Positions 18,110 through 26,795 of a stretch of 64,000 bases of DNA are shown piece after piece. This DNA comes from Myxococcales bacterium (GTDB lineage: Bacteria > Myxococcota_A > Polyangia > Palsa-1104). Position 1 is the stretch's first letter, and every line of letters starts with the position of its first letter. The position numbers and the translations under genes are program-made. The stretch is taken from NCBI GenBank assembly GCA_028287105.1, contig JAQBQH010000188.1, positions 16,752-80,751 on the forward strand, given 5' to 3'. The notes under the pieces are model-generated. The model was not told the origin of the DNA. It did not search any database and saw nothing but the letters and a program-made list of their open reading frames with translations.

Positions 18110-20752
18110 ATGACGCGCAAGCGCGAGCGCACGCAGCGGGAAACGGGGATGGCGCGGCTGCCCGCACCGCCCGCGCTCTTTCTCGGCCGCGACGCGGAGC
18201 GGCGTCGCCTGTTGGCGCAGCTCGGGCGCGTTCCGGTGGCGTGCGTGAGCGGCGTTGCCGGCGTCGGCAAGACCGCGCTCGCGTATGCCGTCGCTGCCGA
18301 CTGGCCGGCGCCGGCGGTCTACCGGCGCGCGCAGGCGGGCGAGCCGCTGGCCTCGCTCCTCGACGACGCGCGCCGCGCGCTCGCCGGCGGCGCGGTGCGC
18401 GAGCGCGACAGCGATGACGAACGGCTCGACGAGCTGGCCCACGCGCTCGACGCCGACGGCGCGCTGCTGATCGTCGACGATCTGCATCTCGTCGCCGACG
18501 CCGATCGCGATGCGCTGCTCTCGGCCCTGGGCGCCCAGCTGCGACGCGGGCGCCTCCTGGTCACGTCGCGCGAGCGGCTGGTCTCGCGGCGGGGCGCCGA
18601 TCGCGTCGAGCTGCGCCTCGAAGGGCTCGACGAAGCGAATGCGCGCGCGTTGTGGGCCTCGCTCGACAACCTGTACGGCACCTCGGCCGGGTTCGAGGTG
18701 GTATGGGCGCGTTCGTTCGGCAATCCGCTGACGCTGCGCCAGGCGCACGCCGGCGATCTCGGCAACGAGGATCCGATCGCCGACGTCGTCGCGTCGCTGT
18801 CGGCGGCGGAGCTGCGCATGGCGAGCCTCCTGGCGCTGGCGGCGGTGCGCCTGCCCGGCCCGGCGCTGGTCGAGCGCGCCGGTCGCGACGGGCGGGCGGT
18901 GATCGCGTCACTGGTGCGCAAGATGATCGCCGAGAGCGACGCGACCGGACTGTGCGTGCACGACGCCTTCCGCGCGCCCATCCTCGCGTGTCTCGACGTG
19001 CCGACCGAGCGCGCCCGGCATGGCGAGCTGGCCGAGTTGGTACAGGGAGCCGCTCTCGACGCGGTCGTGCGCGGGCGCGAAGTCACGCGCCATCTGGTGA
19101 GGGCCGGCCGCGTGGCCGACGCCGGCACCTTCCTGGTGGCGCACGCGGCCGACTTCATCCGCAACGGCGCGGCGCACGAGCTCTTGCGCGCATATGACAC
19201 GATCCCGGCCGCCGAGCGGTCGCCGGCGGTGACGATCGCGCGCGCCCGAACGCTGACGCGCGCGCTCGATGTGCGCGCGGCCCACGACGAGCTGGCGCGT
19301 CTCTCGGCGCGCGGCGTGGAGGACGTGGAGCTCGATCTGGCGCTGGCGCAGTCGGCGATGCTGACGGCCGAGCTACGCGTCGCCGAGTCCGCCGTCGCCC
19401 GCGCGCTGGCGCGCCCACGCGTGACGCCCGAACAGCTGGTGCGCGCGCAGACAACGCAGGCGCTCGTCTCTTGCCACCTGGGACGCGGCGACGAGGCCCG
19501 CGCGCAGCTAGAGGCGGCGTCGTCGCGCACCAGCATCGACAAGCACCGCGCGCACCTCATGCTGACGCACGCCTTCACCCTGTGGCTCGACGAGCGCGCC
19601 GGGCCGGCCGAGCGCTTCTTCGCGCAAGCGCGCGCCCTGTACGAGGGGGACACGACGGCGTATCAGTCGGTCGCGCTGGCCGTGCCGCTCTTGGCGGCGC
19701 TGTTGGCGCGGCTCGGCCACGCCGATGAGGCGCGGCGCGTCGAGCGCGAAGCCGAGACGCTCATCGCGGCGCGGGGCGGCGATCGACTCCTCGTCAGCGA
19801 CGTGCGCTTTCTGCGCGCCGGGCTCAGCTACGATCTGGGCGAGCGCCGCGCCGCGCTCGACGCCTTCGCCGCCTGCCAGCGCAGCTTCGACGCGTCGGGA
19901 CAGATCCTCGGTTCGCTCATGGCGCGCGCCTGGCGCGGTCGCGTGCTCCATGCGCTGGGACGGCGCAAGCAAGCGCAAGCGCTCCTGGCCGCCACCCGCG
20001 CCGAGGCGGAGGTAAGCGACGTGCCGTCGGTGCTGGCGCTCGTGGATCGCGCGCGCCTCGCCGACCCGTTGCACGCGCTCGCCGATCTTCCGGCGAACCC
20101 GTCGGGCGAGTCGAGCGAGTCGCCGGCGGCGTCACCGCGCCGGCGCGTGCTGGCGGCGCTGCAGGCGGCCGGACGGGGCGACGCCCGTGCCGTCGAGCAG
20201 CTCCTGGCCCCGACGCGACCGTGGCTGTCGCGCGCCGACTACGCGCTCGACGCGGCCATCGCGCACCTGGCACGCGCCACCCTGGCACTCGTCGACGGTG
20301 ACGCGCGGCGCGCCAACCGCGAGCACCGGCGGGCCGAAGCGCTCGCCCTGGCCCACGACATCGACGCCGACCTCCTGACCGAGCTGGCGCGTAGAGCGGG
20401 CGACCGCCGCGCCACGCCGACGCAAGCTGCGGCGGCGACGGTCATGCTCGACGGCCGCAGCCACGAGCTGCGCTGGCCCGGCGGCCACGCCCCGCTGGCG
20501 CGGCGCCCGGCGTTGCGCCGGCTCCTCTATGCCCTCGCCGGCGGCACGACCGCGAAGACGGCGCTGGCGGTCGCGCTGTGGGGCCAGGCCTATAAGCCCT
20601 CGACGCACGACAACGCGCTGTGGATGAACGTGACACGGCTGCGCAAGCTGGTGGCGCCGGCCGGCCTCGGCATCGAGGCCACCGACGGCGAATATCGGCT
20701 CGTCGCCGCGGACGGTTTCGTCTTCGTGGCCCCGGCGGTTAGGACGAGTTAG
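18110..20752 (+). CDS. STAND-type ATPase regulator with TPR-like repeats and C-terminal winged helix
   Basis: An 880-residue protein. N-terminal NTPase: Walker A GVAGVGKTAL (Lys about 54), Walker B LLIVDDLHLV (about 122-127), sensor VTSRERL. A helical arm with superhelical TPR-like repeats extends from about 330 to 760 (ARALARPRVTPEQLVRAQTT, LGRGDEARAQLEAAS). The last 100 residues form a winged-helix-like domain (ALAVALWGQAYKPS, NVTRLRKLVAPAGLGIEATD). This is the MalT/GutR class design except that the DNA-binding part is a C-terminal winged helix rather than LuxR-type. Such proteins switch from an ADP-bound to an ATP-bound state on ligand binding and then activate transcription. It stands just upstream of two glycosidase-like genes, which may be its targets. 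The start at 18110 has no clear ribosome binding site; ATG 18149 is an alternative. Confidence 0.83.
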   Translation: MTRKRERTQRETGMARLPAPPALFLGRDAERRRLLAQLGRVPVACVSGVAGVGKTALAYAVAADWPAPAVYRRAQAGEPLASLLDDARRALAGGAVRERDSDDERLDELAHALDADGALLIVDDLHLVADADRDALLSALGAQLRRGRLLVTSRERLVSRRGADRVELRLEGLDEANARALWASLDNLYGTSAGFEVVWARSFGNPLTLRQAHAGDLGNEDPIADVVASLSAAELRMASLLALAAVRLPGPALVERAGRDGRAVIASLVRKMIAESDATGLCVHDAFRAPILACLDVPTERARHGELAELVQGAALDAVVRGREVTRHLVRAGRVADAGTFLVAHAADFIRNGAAHELLRAYDTIPAAERSPAVTIARARTLTRALDVRAAHDELARLSARGVEDVELDLALAQSAMLTAELRVAESAVARALARPRVTPEQLVRAQTTQALVSCHLGRGDEARAQLEAASSRTSIDKHRAHLMLTHAFTLWLDERAGPAERFFAQARALYEGDTTAYQSVALAVPLLAALLARLGHADEARRVEREAETLIAARGGDRLLVSDVRFLRAGLSYDLGERRAALDAFAACQRSFDASGQILGSLMARAWRGRVLHALGRRKQAQALLAATRAEAEVSDVPSVLALVDRARLADPLHALADLPANPSGESSESPAASPRRRVLAALQAAGRGDARAVEQLLAPTRPWLSRADYALDAAIAHLARATLALVDGDARRANREHRRAEALALAHDIDADLLTELARRAGDRRATPTQAAAATVMLDGRSHELRWPGGHAPLARRPALRRLLYALAGGTTAKTALAVALWGQAYKPSTHDNALWMNVTRLRKLVAPAGLGIEATDGEYRLVAADGFVFVAPAVRTS

Positions 20753-20797
20753 GCCAAGTCGCGTCGCGCTCGGCCACGCTCGCGGTACGAGCACGAC

Positions 20798-22348
20798 ATG
20801 ACGGCCACCCGCCTTCTTTGTTGTGCGCTGATCTTCCTCGTCCACGCCGGTTGCGGCGGTGGTGACGGCGCCGGCGGCCCTCCGACGGTGTCCGCCGATC
20901 TGACCGGCATCAACCTCAATCCCCGTTTTCGCGATCCGAGCGTCACCGGATCCAACGCCGGCTACGCCTCGCCCGCCGATCTCGTCGCCATCGGGATCGC
21001 GCGCGTGCGCTTCGAGTACATCCTCGACGACGCCGAGGATCTGAACGAAGCCTTCTCCCGCTACGATCCGATCATCGACGAGTACCTCCTGCACGGCATC
21101 GAGGTGCTCGTCATCCTCGACCACGCGACCGTCAAGCTCGACGGCAGTGCCGACGACGTCGTCGCCGCGGGCGGCTGGAACGCCTACGTCGCGCGCTTCC
21201 AGACGGTGACCGAGCTCATCGTCGGCCACTACGCGGGCAGGGTCGACGCCTACGAGATCTGGAACGAAGAGAACGGTCAGGGAAAAGACTTCATGCACGT
21301 GCCGCCGGCGGCCTATTCGCAGCTGCTGCTCGCGGCGGCGACGACCATCAACGGACGCGCGACGGTGGTCGCCGGCGGCCTGTTCTGGAAGGACGTCGAC
21401 TTCGGCGATTCCGCGCAGCCGTCCTACCTCGGGCAGCTGCCCGACGGCATCGTCGCCGACGCCATCGCCACTCATCCGTACTTCAGCTGGCCCGGCGGCG
21501 TCGACGACATGCCCGACGAGGTGCGCAACGACGCGATCGGCTGGGACACGATGGACGATCACCTGGCGTCGCTCGCCGGCTACGGTCTGCCGGTGTGGAT
21601 CACCGAGTGGGGCACGCCGAGCCAGACGCTGTTGCCGCAGCTCATCCGCGCGTTCTACACGCACGCTCCCGCCGTCGAGCGCTCCTATTTCTTCGCCTGG
21701 TCGGACGCGATGAAGGATGGCCACGGGCTCACCTACGCCGACGGGCACACGCCCAAGCCGGCGCTGGGGGAGCTCCAGCAGGAGCTGGCCAACGAGCAGG
21801 CCGCGCAGCCGCGCATCGACCTCCACGGTACCGTCGTCGACGCCGACAGCGGCGCGCCCATCGCTCCGCCCTACCGTGCGACGGTCTACCTCGACGGGCT
21901 GGCCGGCGTGCGCACCGCCGACGACGGCAGCTTCACCGTGGCCAACCTCAGGCCCGGCTCGTATCCGGCGCTGATCGCCGGCTCCGGCGGCGACGGCGCC
22001 TATGGCGTCAGCACGGTCGTGGTCGCCGCCGGCAGCGGCGAGGTCACGCTGCCTCTCCCGCGCGATCCGCTCGACGCCGCGACGACAGGCGGTACCGTGC
22101 GCGGCAGCGTCTACGACGCCCGTACCGGCAAGCCGATCGCCGCGGTCGTTGGTGTGCTCGTCGGCTGCGGCGGCGTCGTCGCCAAGGTCGCCTCCGACGG
22201 CACCTACCACCTCGACAACGTGCGGCCGGGCGCGCGCCACATCGTCGCCACCAATCTCTTCGGGCAGCGCGTCTACCATGACTGGGCCTGGACGGCCTAC
22301 GTCAGCGCCGGCACGACCTCGACGCAGGACATCACACTTGTTAGGTAG
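20798..22348 (+). CDS. Clan-A glycoside hydrolase-like lipoprotein with C-terminal CarboxypepD_reg domains
   Basis: A 516-residue protein. Lipoprotein signal (FLVHAGC, Cys about 17), then a (beta/alpha)8 barrel of the clan-A type. The acid/base candidate is in IWNEENG (about residue 155) and the nucleophile candidate in WITEWGTP (about 269). The layout resembles families such as GH39/GH5, but the exact family cannot be set by eye. After residue 340 come two short carboxypeptidase-regulatory-like beta-sandwich repeats (VDADSGAPIAPPYRATVYLD; VYDARTGKPIAAVVGV). It is probably displayed on the outer membrane and acts on a glycan; the substrate is unknown. The regulator gene upstream ends 45 bp earlier. 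Confidence 0.85.
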   Translation: MTATRLLCCALIFLVHAGCGGGDGAGGPPTVSADLTGINLNPRFRDPSVTGSNAGYASPADLVAIGIARVRFEYILDDAEDLNEAFSRYDPIIDEYLLHGIEVLVILDHATVKLDGSADDVVAAGGWNAYVARFQTVTELIVGHYAGRVDAYEIWNEENGQGKDFMHVPPAAYSQLLLAAATTINGRATVVAGGLFWKDVDFGDSAQPSYLGQLPDGIVADAIATHPYFSWPGGVDDMPDEVRNDAIGWDTMDDHLASLAGYGLPVWITEWGTPSQTLLPQLIRAFYTHAPAVERSYFFAWSDAMKDGHGLTYADGHTPKPALGELQQELANEQAAQPRIDLHGTVVDADSGAPIAPPYRATVYLDGLAGVRTADDGSFTVANLRPGSYPALIAGSGGDGAYGVSTVVVAAGSGEVTLPLPRDPLDAATTGGTVRGSVYDARTGKPIAAVVGVLVGCGGVVAKVASDGTYHLDNVRPGARHIVATNLFGQRVYHDWAWTAYVSAGTTSTQDITLVR

Positions 22349-22349
22349 T

Positions 22350-22363
22350 GTTAGTCCACTAAC
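22350..22363. promoter_or_regulatory. Short inverted repeat between glycosidase-like genes
   Basis: GTTAGT CC ACTAAC, a perfect 6-bp inverted repeat with a 2-base centre, two bases after the first glycosidase stop codon and about 60 bp before the next gene. The surrounding DNA is notably richer in A/T than its neighbours. It could be an operator or a hairpin; there is no T-run to support a terminator. Confidence 0.3.
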
Positions 22364-22424
22364 GAAGAGATCTCGGGTATTCGTTTGATCGGGGGGCCAC
22401 CGCTCAACATGCGCGAGGTCCACA

Positions 22425-23258
22425 ATGAAAAGGTATTTCAAAGAGACGTTCCGAACATCGTTTGCGATCGCTCTTGTCCTCTTCCTCGGCCCCGCGTGCA
22501 GCACGCCTCCTGAGCCCGTCACGGTAGGCCGACTCGGCGCCGCCGATGGCTCGATCTTCGGCGTCAACATCGATCCCAGCAACGACGCCGCCTGGAGCCA
22601 ATCTCAGCCACGCCGTCTCGTCGACGAAGGCTTCCGTGGCGTCCGGTTCGTCTCGCGCCGATCCATCCAAGGCCGAATCGACGCACTGCATGCGGCAGGC
22701 TTGAAGGTGATGGCCGTCATCACCGATGAATCCGGCGGGTATGTTCCGTGGAACGCCGACTTCCTGCAGATCGGCAATGAGCCCGACGATCGGGGCACCT
22801 ACCTCAGTCCCGAGGCGTACGCCGATCTATGGGTCATCTATCGCAACACGTATCCTCAATTCGCCGGCTCGTTCGTCATGGCGGGGCTCGATTCGGGCGG
22901 GGAGAACGCGGTCGACTACGCCTCGTCGGTGTTCGCCGCCATCGCAGGCCGCGCGCCCTTGCCCGACGTGCTGGCCATCCATCCCTATGCCAAGACACCT
23001 TCTGGCGCGGCGGGCGACTTCGACCTGATGTGGAACGCGTTCGGGCGCCCGGTCATCGCGACCGAATGGCACAACGCCAACGATACGTGGAACTTCCAGT
23101 GCATGTTGGGCAACCCGTCGGACGGCCGATCGACGATATGGAATTCGTCATTCTGCTACACCGACGCGATGGTCTCGGGATTCGGATTGCGCGACCTCGC
23201 CGGCAATCCCAAGAGCCTCTACTATTCGTTGCTCTCCAGTCCGTCCGACTGTCGCTGA
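22425..23258 (+). CDS. Small clan-A glycoside hydrolase-like lipoprotein
   Basis: A 277-residue protein with a lipoprotein signal (LVLFLGPAC). A short (beta/alpha)8-like domain follows. The acid/base candidate lies in FLQIGNEPD (about residue 118) and the nucleophile candidate in VIATEWHN (about residue 214). It is much shorter than typical clan-A enzymes (usually 300-450 residues) but keeps both carboxylates. It follows the larger hydrolase gene in the same direction with 76 bp between; the two are related in fold but not obvious duplicates. Substrate unknown. Confidence 0.78.
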   Translation: MKRYFKETFRTSFAIALVLFLGPACSTPPEPVTVGRLGAADGSIFGVNIDPSNDAAWSQSQPRRLVDEGFRGVRFVSRRSIQGRIDALHAAGLKVMAVITDESGGYVPWNADFLQIGNEPDDRGTYLSPEAYADLWVIYRNTYPQFAGSFVMAGLDSGGENAVDYASSVFAAIAGRAPLPDVLAIHPYAKTPSGAAGDFDLMWNAFGRPVIATEWHNANDTWNFQCMLGNPSDGRSTIWNSSFCYTDAMVSGFGLRDLAGNPKSLYYSLLSSPSDCR

Positions 23259-23283
23259 ATCATCTCGCGCGGCCCAGTGACGC

Positions 23284-23667
23284 CTACAGACCGAGGAGCC
23301 TATCGAGATCGCTCTTGGTCTGGCGAGCGGACTTGGTATCGCGCTTGGCCAGAATCGCCCGCTTGCGCGCCGGCGAGAGCTCGCGCGACCTCTTGGCGAC
23401 GCTCTTCTCCGCTCGCGGCGGTACGTCCAGGCGCGCGGCCTGCTCCGGTCTAGCCGGCGGAAGCTGCGCGGGCGAACGAGCCAACTCGGCCGTCTTCGGC
23501 GCCGCGACGCCGGCTGCGGCAACGACGCCAGGGCGTGGTCGAGGCGGACGCGTCAGGTCTACGATGAGCCAAGCGCTTCCCACCGCGATCACCGAGAAGG
23601 CGCCGCCGAGCGCGATACCCACCCATTTCGGCATTTTCCACGCAGGCCAGCCCGCATAGTAATCCAT
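23284..23667 (-). CDS. Single-pass membrane protein, unknown function
   Basis: A 127-residue protein. The ATG at 23667 has a strong ribosome binding site (AAGGAG, about 7 bases upstream). The N-terminus (MDYYAGWPAWKMPKWVGIAL) leads into one membrane segment (about 15-35), then an Ala/Pro-rich and a very basic C-terminal tail (RSRELSPARKRAILAKRD). The same Trp-rich N-terminal pattern is known to me from uncharacterised myxobacterial proteins, but that is from memory. It is likely co-transcribed with the 53-residue protein gene upstream (54 bp). Confidence 0.68.
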   Translation of the reverse strand: MDYYAGWPAWKMPKWVGIALGGAFSVIAVGSAWLIVDLTRPPRPRPGVVAAAGVAAPKTAELARSPAQLPPARPEQAARLDVPPRAEKSVAKRSRELSPARKRAILAKRDTKSARQTKSDLDRLLGL

Positions 23668-23721
23668 GTTGCCGCTCCTTCTCTCGAGAGTCATTCGCGC
23701 CGTGTTTGCGGCGACGCGTCT

Positions 23722-23883
23722 CTAACGTGCCGCTCGCTTCTTCGTCTTCGCGTTGCGCTTGCGGCGACCAACGGTCGGATGGATCGCCGAGGCCTCGGCG
23801 TTCATCTCCTCGGCGACGGCCGTCCACGACTCGGCTAGCGCGCGCAGGTCGGAAACAATCTTCGGGGTGATGAGCGCAAGCAT
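23722..23883 (-). CDS. Small basic protein (53 aa)
   Basis: ATG 23883 follows a good ribosome binding site (GGAGG), so the longer in-frame extension is not used. The protein has one amphipathic helix (IVSDLRALAESWTAVAEEMN) and a very basic C-terminus (GRRKRNAKTKKRAAR) typical of nucleic-acid-binding or membrane-surface peptides. No family recognised. Probable operon with the membrane protein downstream. Confidence 0.55.
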   Translation of the reverse strand: MLALITPKIVSDLRALAESWTAVAEEMNAEASAIHPTVGRRKRNAKTKKRAAR

Positions 23884-24102
23884 GTCTGCCTCCACTCCGC
23901 CCGTAGGCAAGCGCCACGCCACGGCCCCGGTGCCGGCCCCGGCGTTCAGAACGTCGCAAGTGGACAGACACAATGGCCTGCAAACGGCGTTCATCAGTAG
24001 CGAGGCGTCGAGGTTCCAGGGCAGGTTGCCGCGGCGACGGGGAGCAATGCCTCGCGGCGACGCGTGGCCTCGCGGCGACGCTCAGGTGCACCAACACATC
24101 AC

Positions 24103-24747
24103 ATGCGCGCTCTAGCCAGATGGATCTTTCTCATTTCGATCGTCGCCGGCTGCGGCCGTACGGGCGATCTGTCGTCGTCGTCGAATCCCTCGGGGGCCAT
24201 TTGCGACACCGGCTGCCCGACGGGGCAGACCTGCGCCAACGGTGCGTGCGTCCCGACTACGACCGGGTGCAAATGCGCCGCCGGCGAGACCTGCGTCGAC
24301 GGAACCTGTGTGCCACCGACGACGCCGGCGGGCTGCGGCACGGGCGCGAGCTGCCCGCCGCCGCTGGTCTGTCAGGGCGGACAGTGCTGCGGACAGATGG
24401 GTTGCACGCCGCCGCCGATGACGTGCGGCGGCCGAGGAATGACCTGTCCGCCGAACACCCAGTGCGTTGGCGGCCAATGCTGCATCGGCGGCCAATTCTG
24501 TTTCCCGCCGGTGACGTCGTGCGGCCCGACCGGGAATTGCCCGAACGGGGAGATGTGCCAGTTCGGCATCTGTCTGCCGGGCGGGTTCGGCGGCGGTGGC
24601 GGTGGCGGTGGCGCCGGCGGCGGCCCCGGCGCGATGTGCACGACTGCGAAAGATTGCCCGTCCGGCGATCAGTGCCTCTTCGGCTTCTGCCTACCGAGCG
24701 GTCCAGGCGGCGGGCCCGGCGGCGGGCCGCGCGACATGGCGCGCTGA
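24103..24747 (+). CDS. Cys-rich repeat lipoprotein
   Basis: A 214-residue protein. ATG 24103 opens a lipoprotein signal (IFLISIVAGC). The mature part consists of repeated Cys motifs of the type CPTGQTCANGACVP, CAAGETCVDGTC, CPPNTQCVGGQCC and CPNGEMCQFGICLP, followed by a Gly-rich linker and one last repeat (CPSGDQCLFGFCLP). These look like small disulphide-bonded units (Dickkopf/knottin-like) common in myxobacterial surface proteins. Function unknown; structural or adhesive roles are plausible. Confidence 0.78.
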   Translation: MRALARWIFLISIVAGCGRTGDLSSSSNPSGAICDTGCPTGQTCANGACVPTTTGCKCAAGETCVDGTCVPPTTPAGCGTGASCPPPLVCQGGQCCGQMGCTPPPMTCGGRGMTCPPNTQCVGGQCCIGGQFCFPPVTSCGPTGNCPNGEMCQFGICLPGGFGGGGGGGGAGGGPGAMCTTAKDCPSGDQCLFGFCLPSGPGGGPGGGPRDMAR

Positions 24748-24801
24748 TTGCTCGAAGCGAACATCTACGCTCCAGGCGTCGTTACCGCATCACTCCGATT
24801 C

Positions 24802-25212
24802 TCAGGCGTCGGCGCCGCGACATGCGCTACCGCGGATCGCGCGGCGCTGCTCGTCGAGCTCGACCACCTCGACGACATACTTGCGGCCGACGCTGCGATA
24901 GTGAATCGCTATGGTGCTCACGCCGGCGTACGCGTCGATCAATTCGAACTCGAGCGGCGGCTTCGCGGCGGCGATCCCGCCGCCCCAGTACGGGCGGACC
25001 GCCGCCTTGCCGCGTAGCACGCCCGTCGGCGAGAAGCCCCGCTCGGCGATCAGCGGCGAGCGCATCTCGAAGTCGTCGACGTAGAGCGAGAAAATGCGCT
25101 CGAGATCGCCGCTGTTCCACGCCGCGATCCACTCGGCGGCGAACTCGCGTGCGAAGGCGCTATCGATGATCGCGGACCTACTCGGAGCCACCGCGCGATC
25201 GTCGTCGGTCAC
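24802..25212 (-). CDS. SnoaL/NTF2-like protein
   Basis: A 136-residue cytoplasmic-type protein. GTG 25212 was chosen because it overlaps the esterase stop in a GTGA arrangement. It has the cone-shaped NTF2-like fold: N-terminal helix (AREFAAEWIAAWNSGDLERI), then a DDFEMRSPLI strand segment and C-terminal beta strands (STIAIHYRSVGRKYVVEVVE). This family includes polyketide cyclases, dehydratases and many proteins of unknown role. It is translationally coupled to the esterase gene, so the two may act on the same compound. Confidence 0.8.
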   Translation of the reverse strand: MTDDDRAVAPSRSAIIDSAFAREFAAEWIAAWNSGDLERIFSLYVDDFEMRSPLIAERGFSPTGVLRGKAAVRPYWGGGIAAAKPPLEFELIDAYAGVSTIAIHYRSVGRKYVVEVVELDEQRRAIRGSACRGADA

Positions 25213-26120
25213 TTCATCCTCGGTTCTCCGCCCGCCGGAGGCCACAGTCTGCGGACCAGCGCGGGGGCGACGTTCTCGTAGATGTTGGAATGGCGCAGGT
25301 CGGAACGCGGCTCGTAGTACCAGCTCAGCCCCGGAGGAGCGCTCGAGCGCAAAGCGGCGGCCAACGCGTCGATGGGCTCGCCGATGTCGTCGCCCGCGCG
25401 CGCGAGGTAGAGCGTCCCCGTCGCTCGCGGATGCGCCTTCATCCAGCGGTCAGCTTCGCGCGCGAGCGCCTGGTCGTTCCACCACAAGCTCGGGCTGACG
25501 GCGATCCACGTGTCGAACAGGCCGGGCTCCACGAAGAGCGTCTCGATGACGAACAGGCCAGCCAGTGACTCGCCGGCGATGGCCGTCTTGCCGGCCCGCG
25601 GCACCTTCTGCTTCACCATCGGCATCAGCTCGTCGCGAATGAACGCGCGAAAGGCGGCCGAACCGCCCACGTGCGCCGCGATCTGCTTGTCCTTGTCGAC
25701 CTGCGTCGGGCCGGTCGTATCTCGCCGCCGTTCCGTGTTCTCGATCCCGACGACCGCCAGCGGACGCATCTCGCCGGTCCGGATGGCAAGGTCGATGGCG
25801 GCCAGGACCCCCGGATGCGGGAAGTCTTCCTCGTCGCCGCCGTCGAGGAGGTACAGGACCGGCAGTGGACCGGCCAATTTCGCGAAGCCGGGTGGCGTGT
25901 ACAGGTGGATGCGGCGCCGCTCCCCCAGCGCTTTGGACATCATGGTGAGCGTCTCGTGGACGACCTGCCCGGGCTTTGGGGGAGCCGCGTCGGTCGTCGG
26001 CGCCGCGGCCTGCGGAGGCGGGCCCGCGTGCGCGAGCGGAGACCTCGAGCCGCCCGCGTTCGTGAGCGCGAGCGCAACGAAGAGGCCGCAGCGCAAGGCG
26101 CTACCAAACAGGGTTTCCAT
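25209..26120 (-). CDS. Exported esterase (esterase D / IroE-type alpha/beta hydrolase)
   Basis: A 303-residue protein. ATG 26120 opens a signal peptide (LRCGLFVALALTNAGGS). The fold starts with RRIHLYTPPGFAKL and PLPVLYLLDGGDEEDF. The nucleophile elbow is GESLAG, and a likely catalytic His lies near the end (RHSNIYEN). These match the putative esterase family that includes IroE/FrsA-like enzymes acting on siderophore esters or S-formylglutathione. The substrate is unknown. It overlaps the NTF2-like gene by 4 bases. A divergent SYLF lipoprotein gene lies 114 bp away. Confidence 0.86.
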   Translation of the reverse strand: METLFGSALRCGLFVALALTNAGGSRSPLAHAGPPPQAAAPTTDAAPPKPGQVVHETLTMMSKALGERRRIHLYTPPGFAKLAGPLPVLYLLDGGDEEDFPHPGVLAAIDLAIRTGEMRPLAVVGIENTERRRDTTGPTQVDKDKQIAAHVGGSAAFRAFIRDELMPMVKQKVPRAGKTAIAGESLAGLFVIETLFVEPGLFDTWIAVSPSLWWNDQALAREADRWMKAHPRATGTLYLARAGDDIGEPIDALAAALRSSAPPGLSWYYEPRSDLRHSNIYENVAPALVRRLWPPAGGEPRMK

Positions 26121-26234
26121 TGCAAACAGGGTTAACACGATCACCTGTAGCTCCACACGAATTTGGACGATTGTCGGGTGTCTCGGCGCCAAGGCACGCC
26201 GGCTGCACTGTCGATGGGCGACAGGAGGACCCGC

Positions 26235-26771
26235 ATGTCCAGAACTTTTGTCCAATGCATGGTGCTCGGCGCGTTCGTCGCAGGTTGCGCGAGCACGCCG
26301 AGGTCGGAAGGTAAACGCTCGCAACTGGAGATTGATGCGGCGCAAGCACGGCAAGCGATGCTCGCCAAGGATCCGGCGCTCCGCTCGCTTCTCGATCGGG
26401 CTGCTGGCTACATCGTCTTCCCGGCCATCAAGCAGGGTGGATTCGTCGTCGGTGGGGCGGGTGGTGAGGGCGTCGTATACGAACACGGCCGGCCCGCCGG
26501 CTTCGCGAGCTTGAGCCAGGGCTCGTTCGGGGCTCAAGTGGGAGGACAGAAATTCGCAGAGCTGATCGTCGTGCGCGACAAGTTCACGCTCGACAAGATC
26601 AGGGCCGGCTCGTTCGACGTCGGCGCGCAGTCATCAGCAGTGATTTTGAAAGCGGGCGCGGCCGCTGCCACACACTTCGCCGAGAACGGCGTAGCCATCG
26701 TCGTCGATCCGATAGGCGGAGCCATGCTGAACGTCTCGATCACCGGCCAGAAGATCAAAGCCACGATGTAG
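26235..26771 (+). CDS. SYLF (Ysc84-like) lipid-binding lipoprotein
   Basis: A 178-residue protein. AGGAGG about 7 bases before ATG 26235 sets the start. The lipoprotein signal ends at VLGAFVAGC. The SYLF domain covers most of the mature protein (GYIVFPAIKQGGFVVGGAGG, FGAQVGGQKFAELIVV, VAIVVDPIGG). SYLF proteins bind phosphoinositides in eukaryotes and are membrane-associated in bacteria; here it should sit in the periplasm or on the outer membrane. A putative terminator follows. Function in this organism is unknown. Confidence 0.9.
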   Translation: MSRTFVQCMVLGAFVAGCASTPRSEGKRSQLEIDAAQARQAMLAKDPALRSLLDRAAGYIVFPAIKQGGFVVGGAGGEGVVYEHGRPAGFASLSQGSFGAQVGGQKFAELIVVRDKFTLDKIRAGSFDVGAQSSAVILKAGAAAATHFAENGVAIVVDPIGGAMLNVSITGQKIKATM

Positions 26772-26795
26772 CCGCGGCGCGGGTCGCGGCTATTT
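26769..26795. terminator. Bidirectional hairpin terminator between convergent genes
   Basis: TAGCCGCG, an 8-base loop, then CGCGGCTA and TTT. The perfect 8-bp stem uses the two facing stop codons (TAG of the SYLF gene and TAG of the DUF2079 gene), so the hairpin sits exactly at the 3' ends of both convergent genes. Confidence 0.62.
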
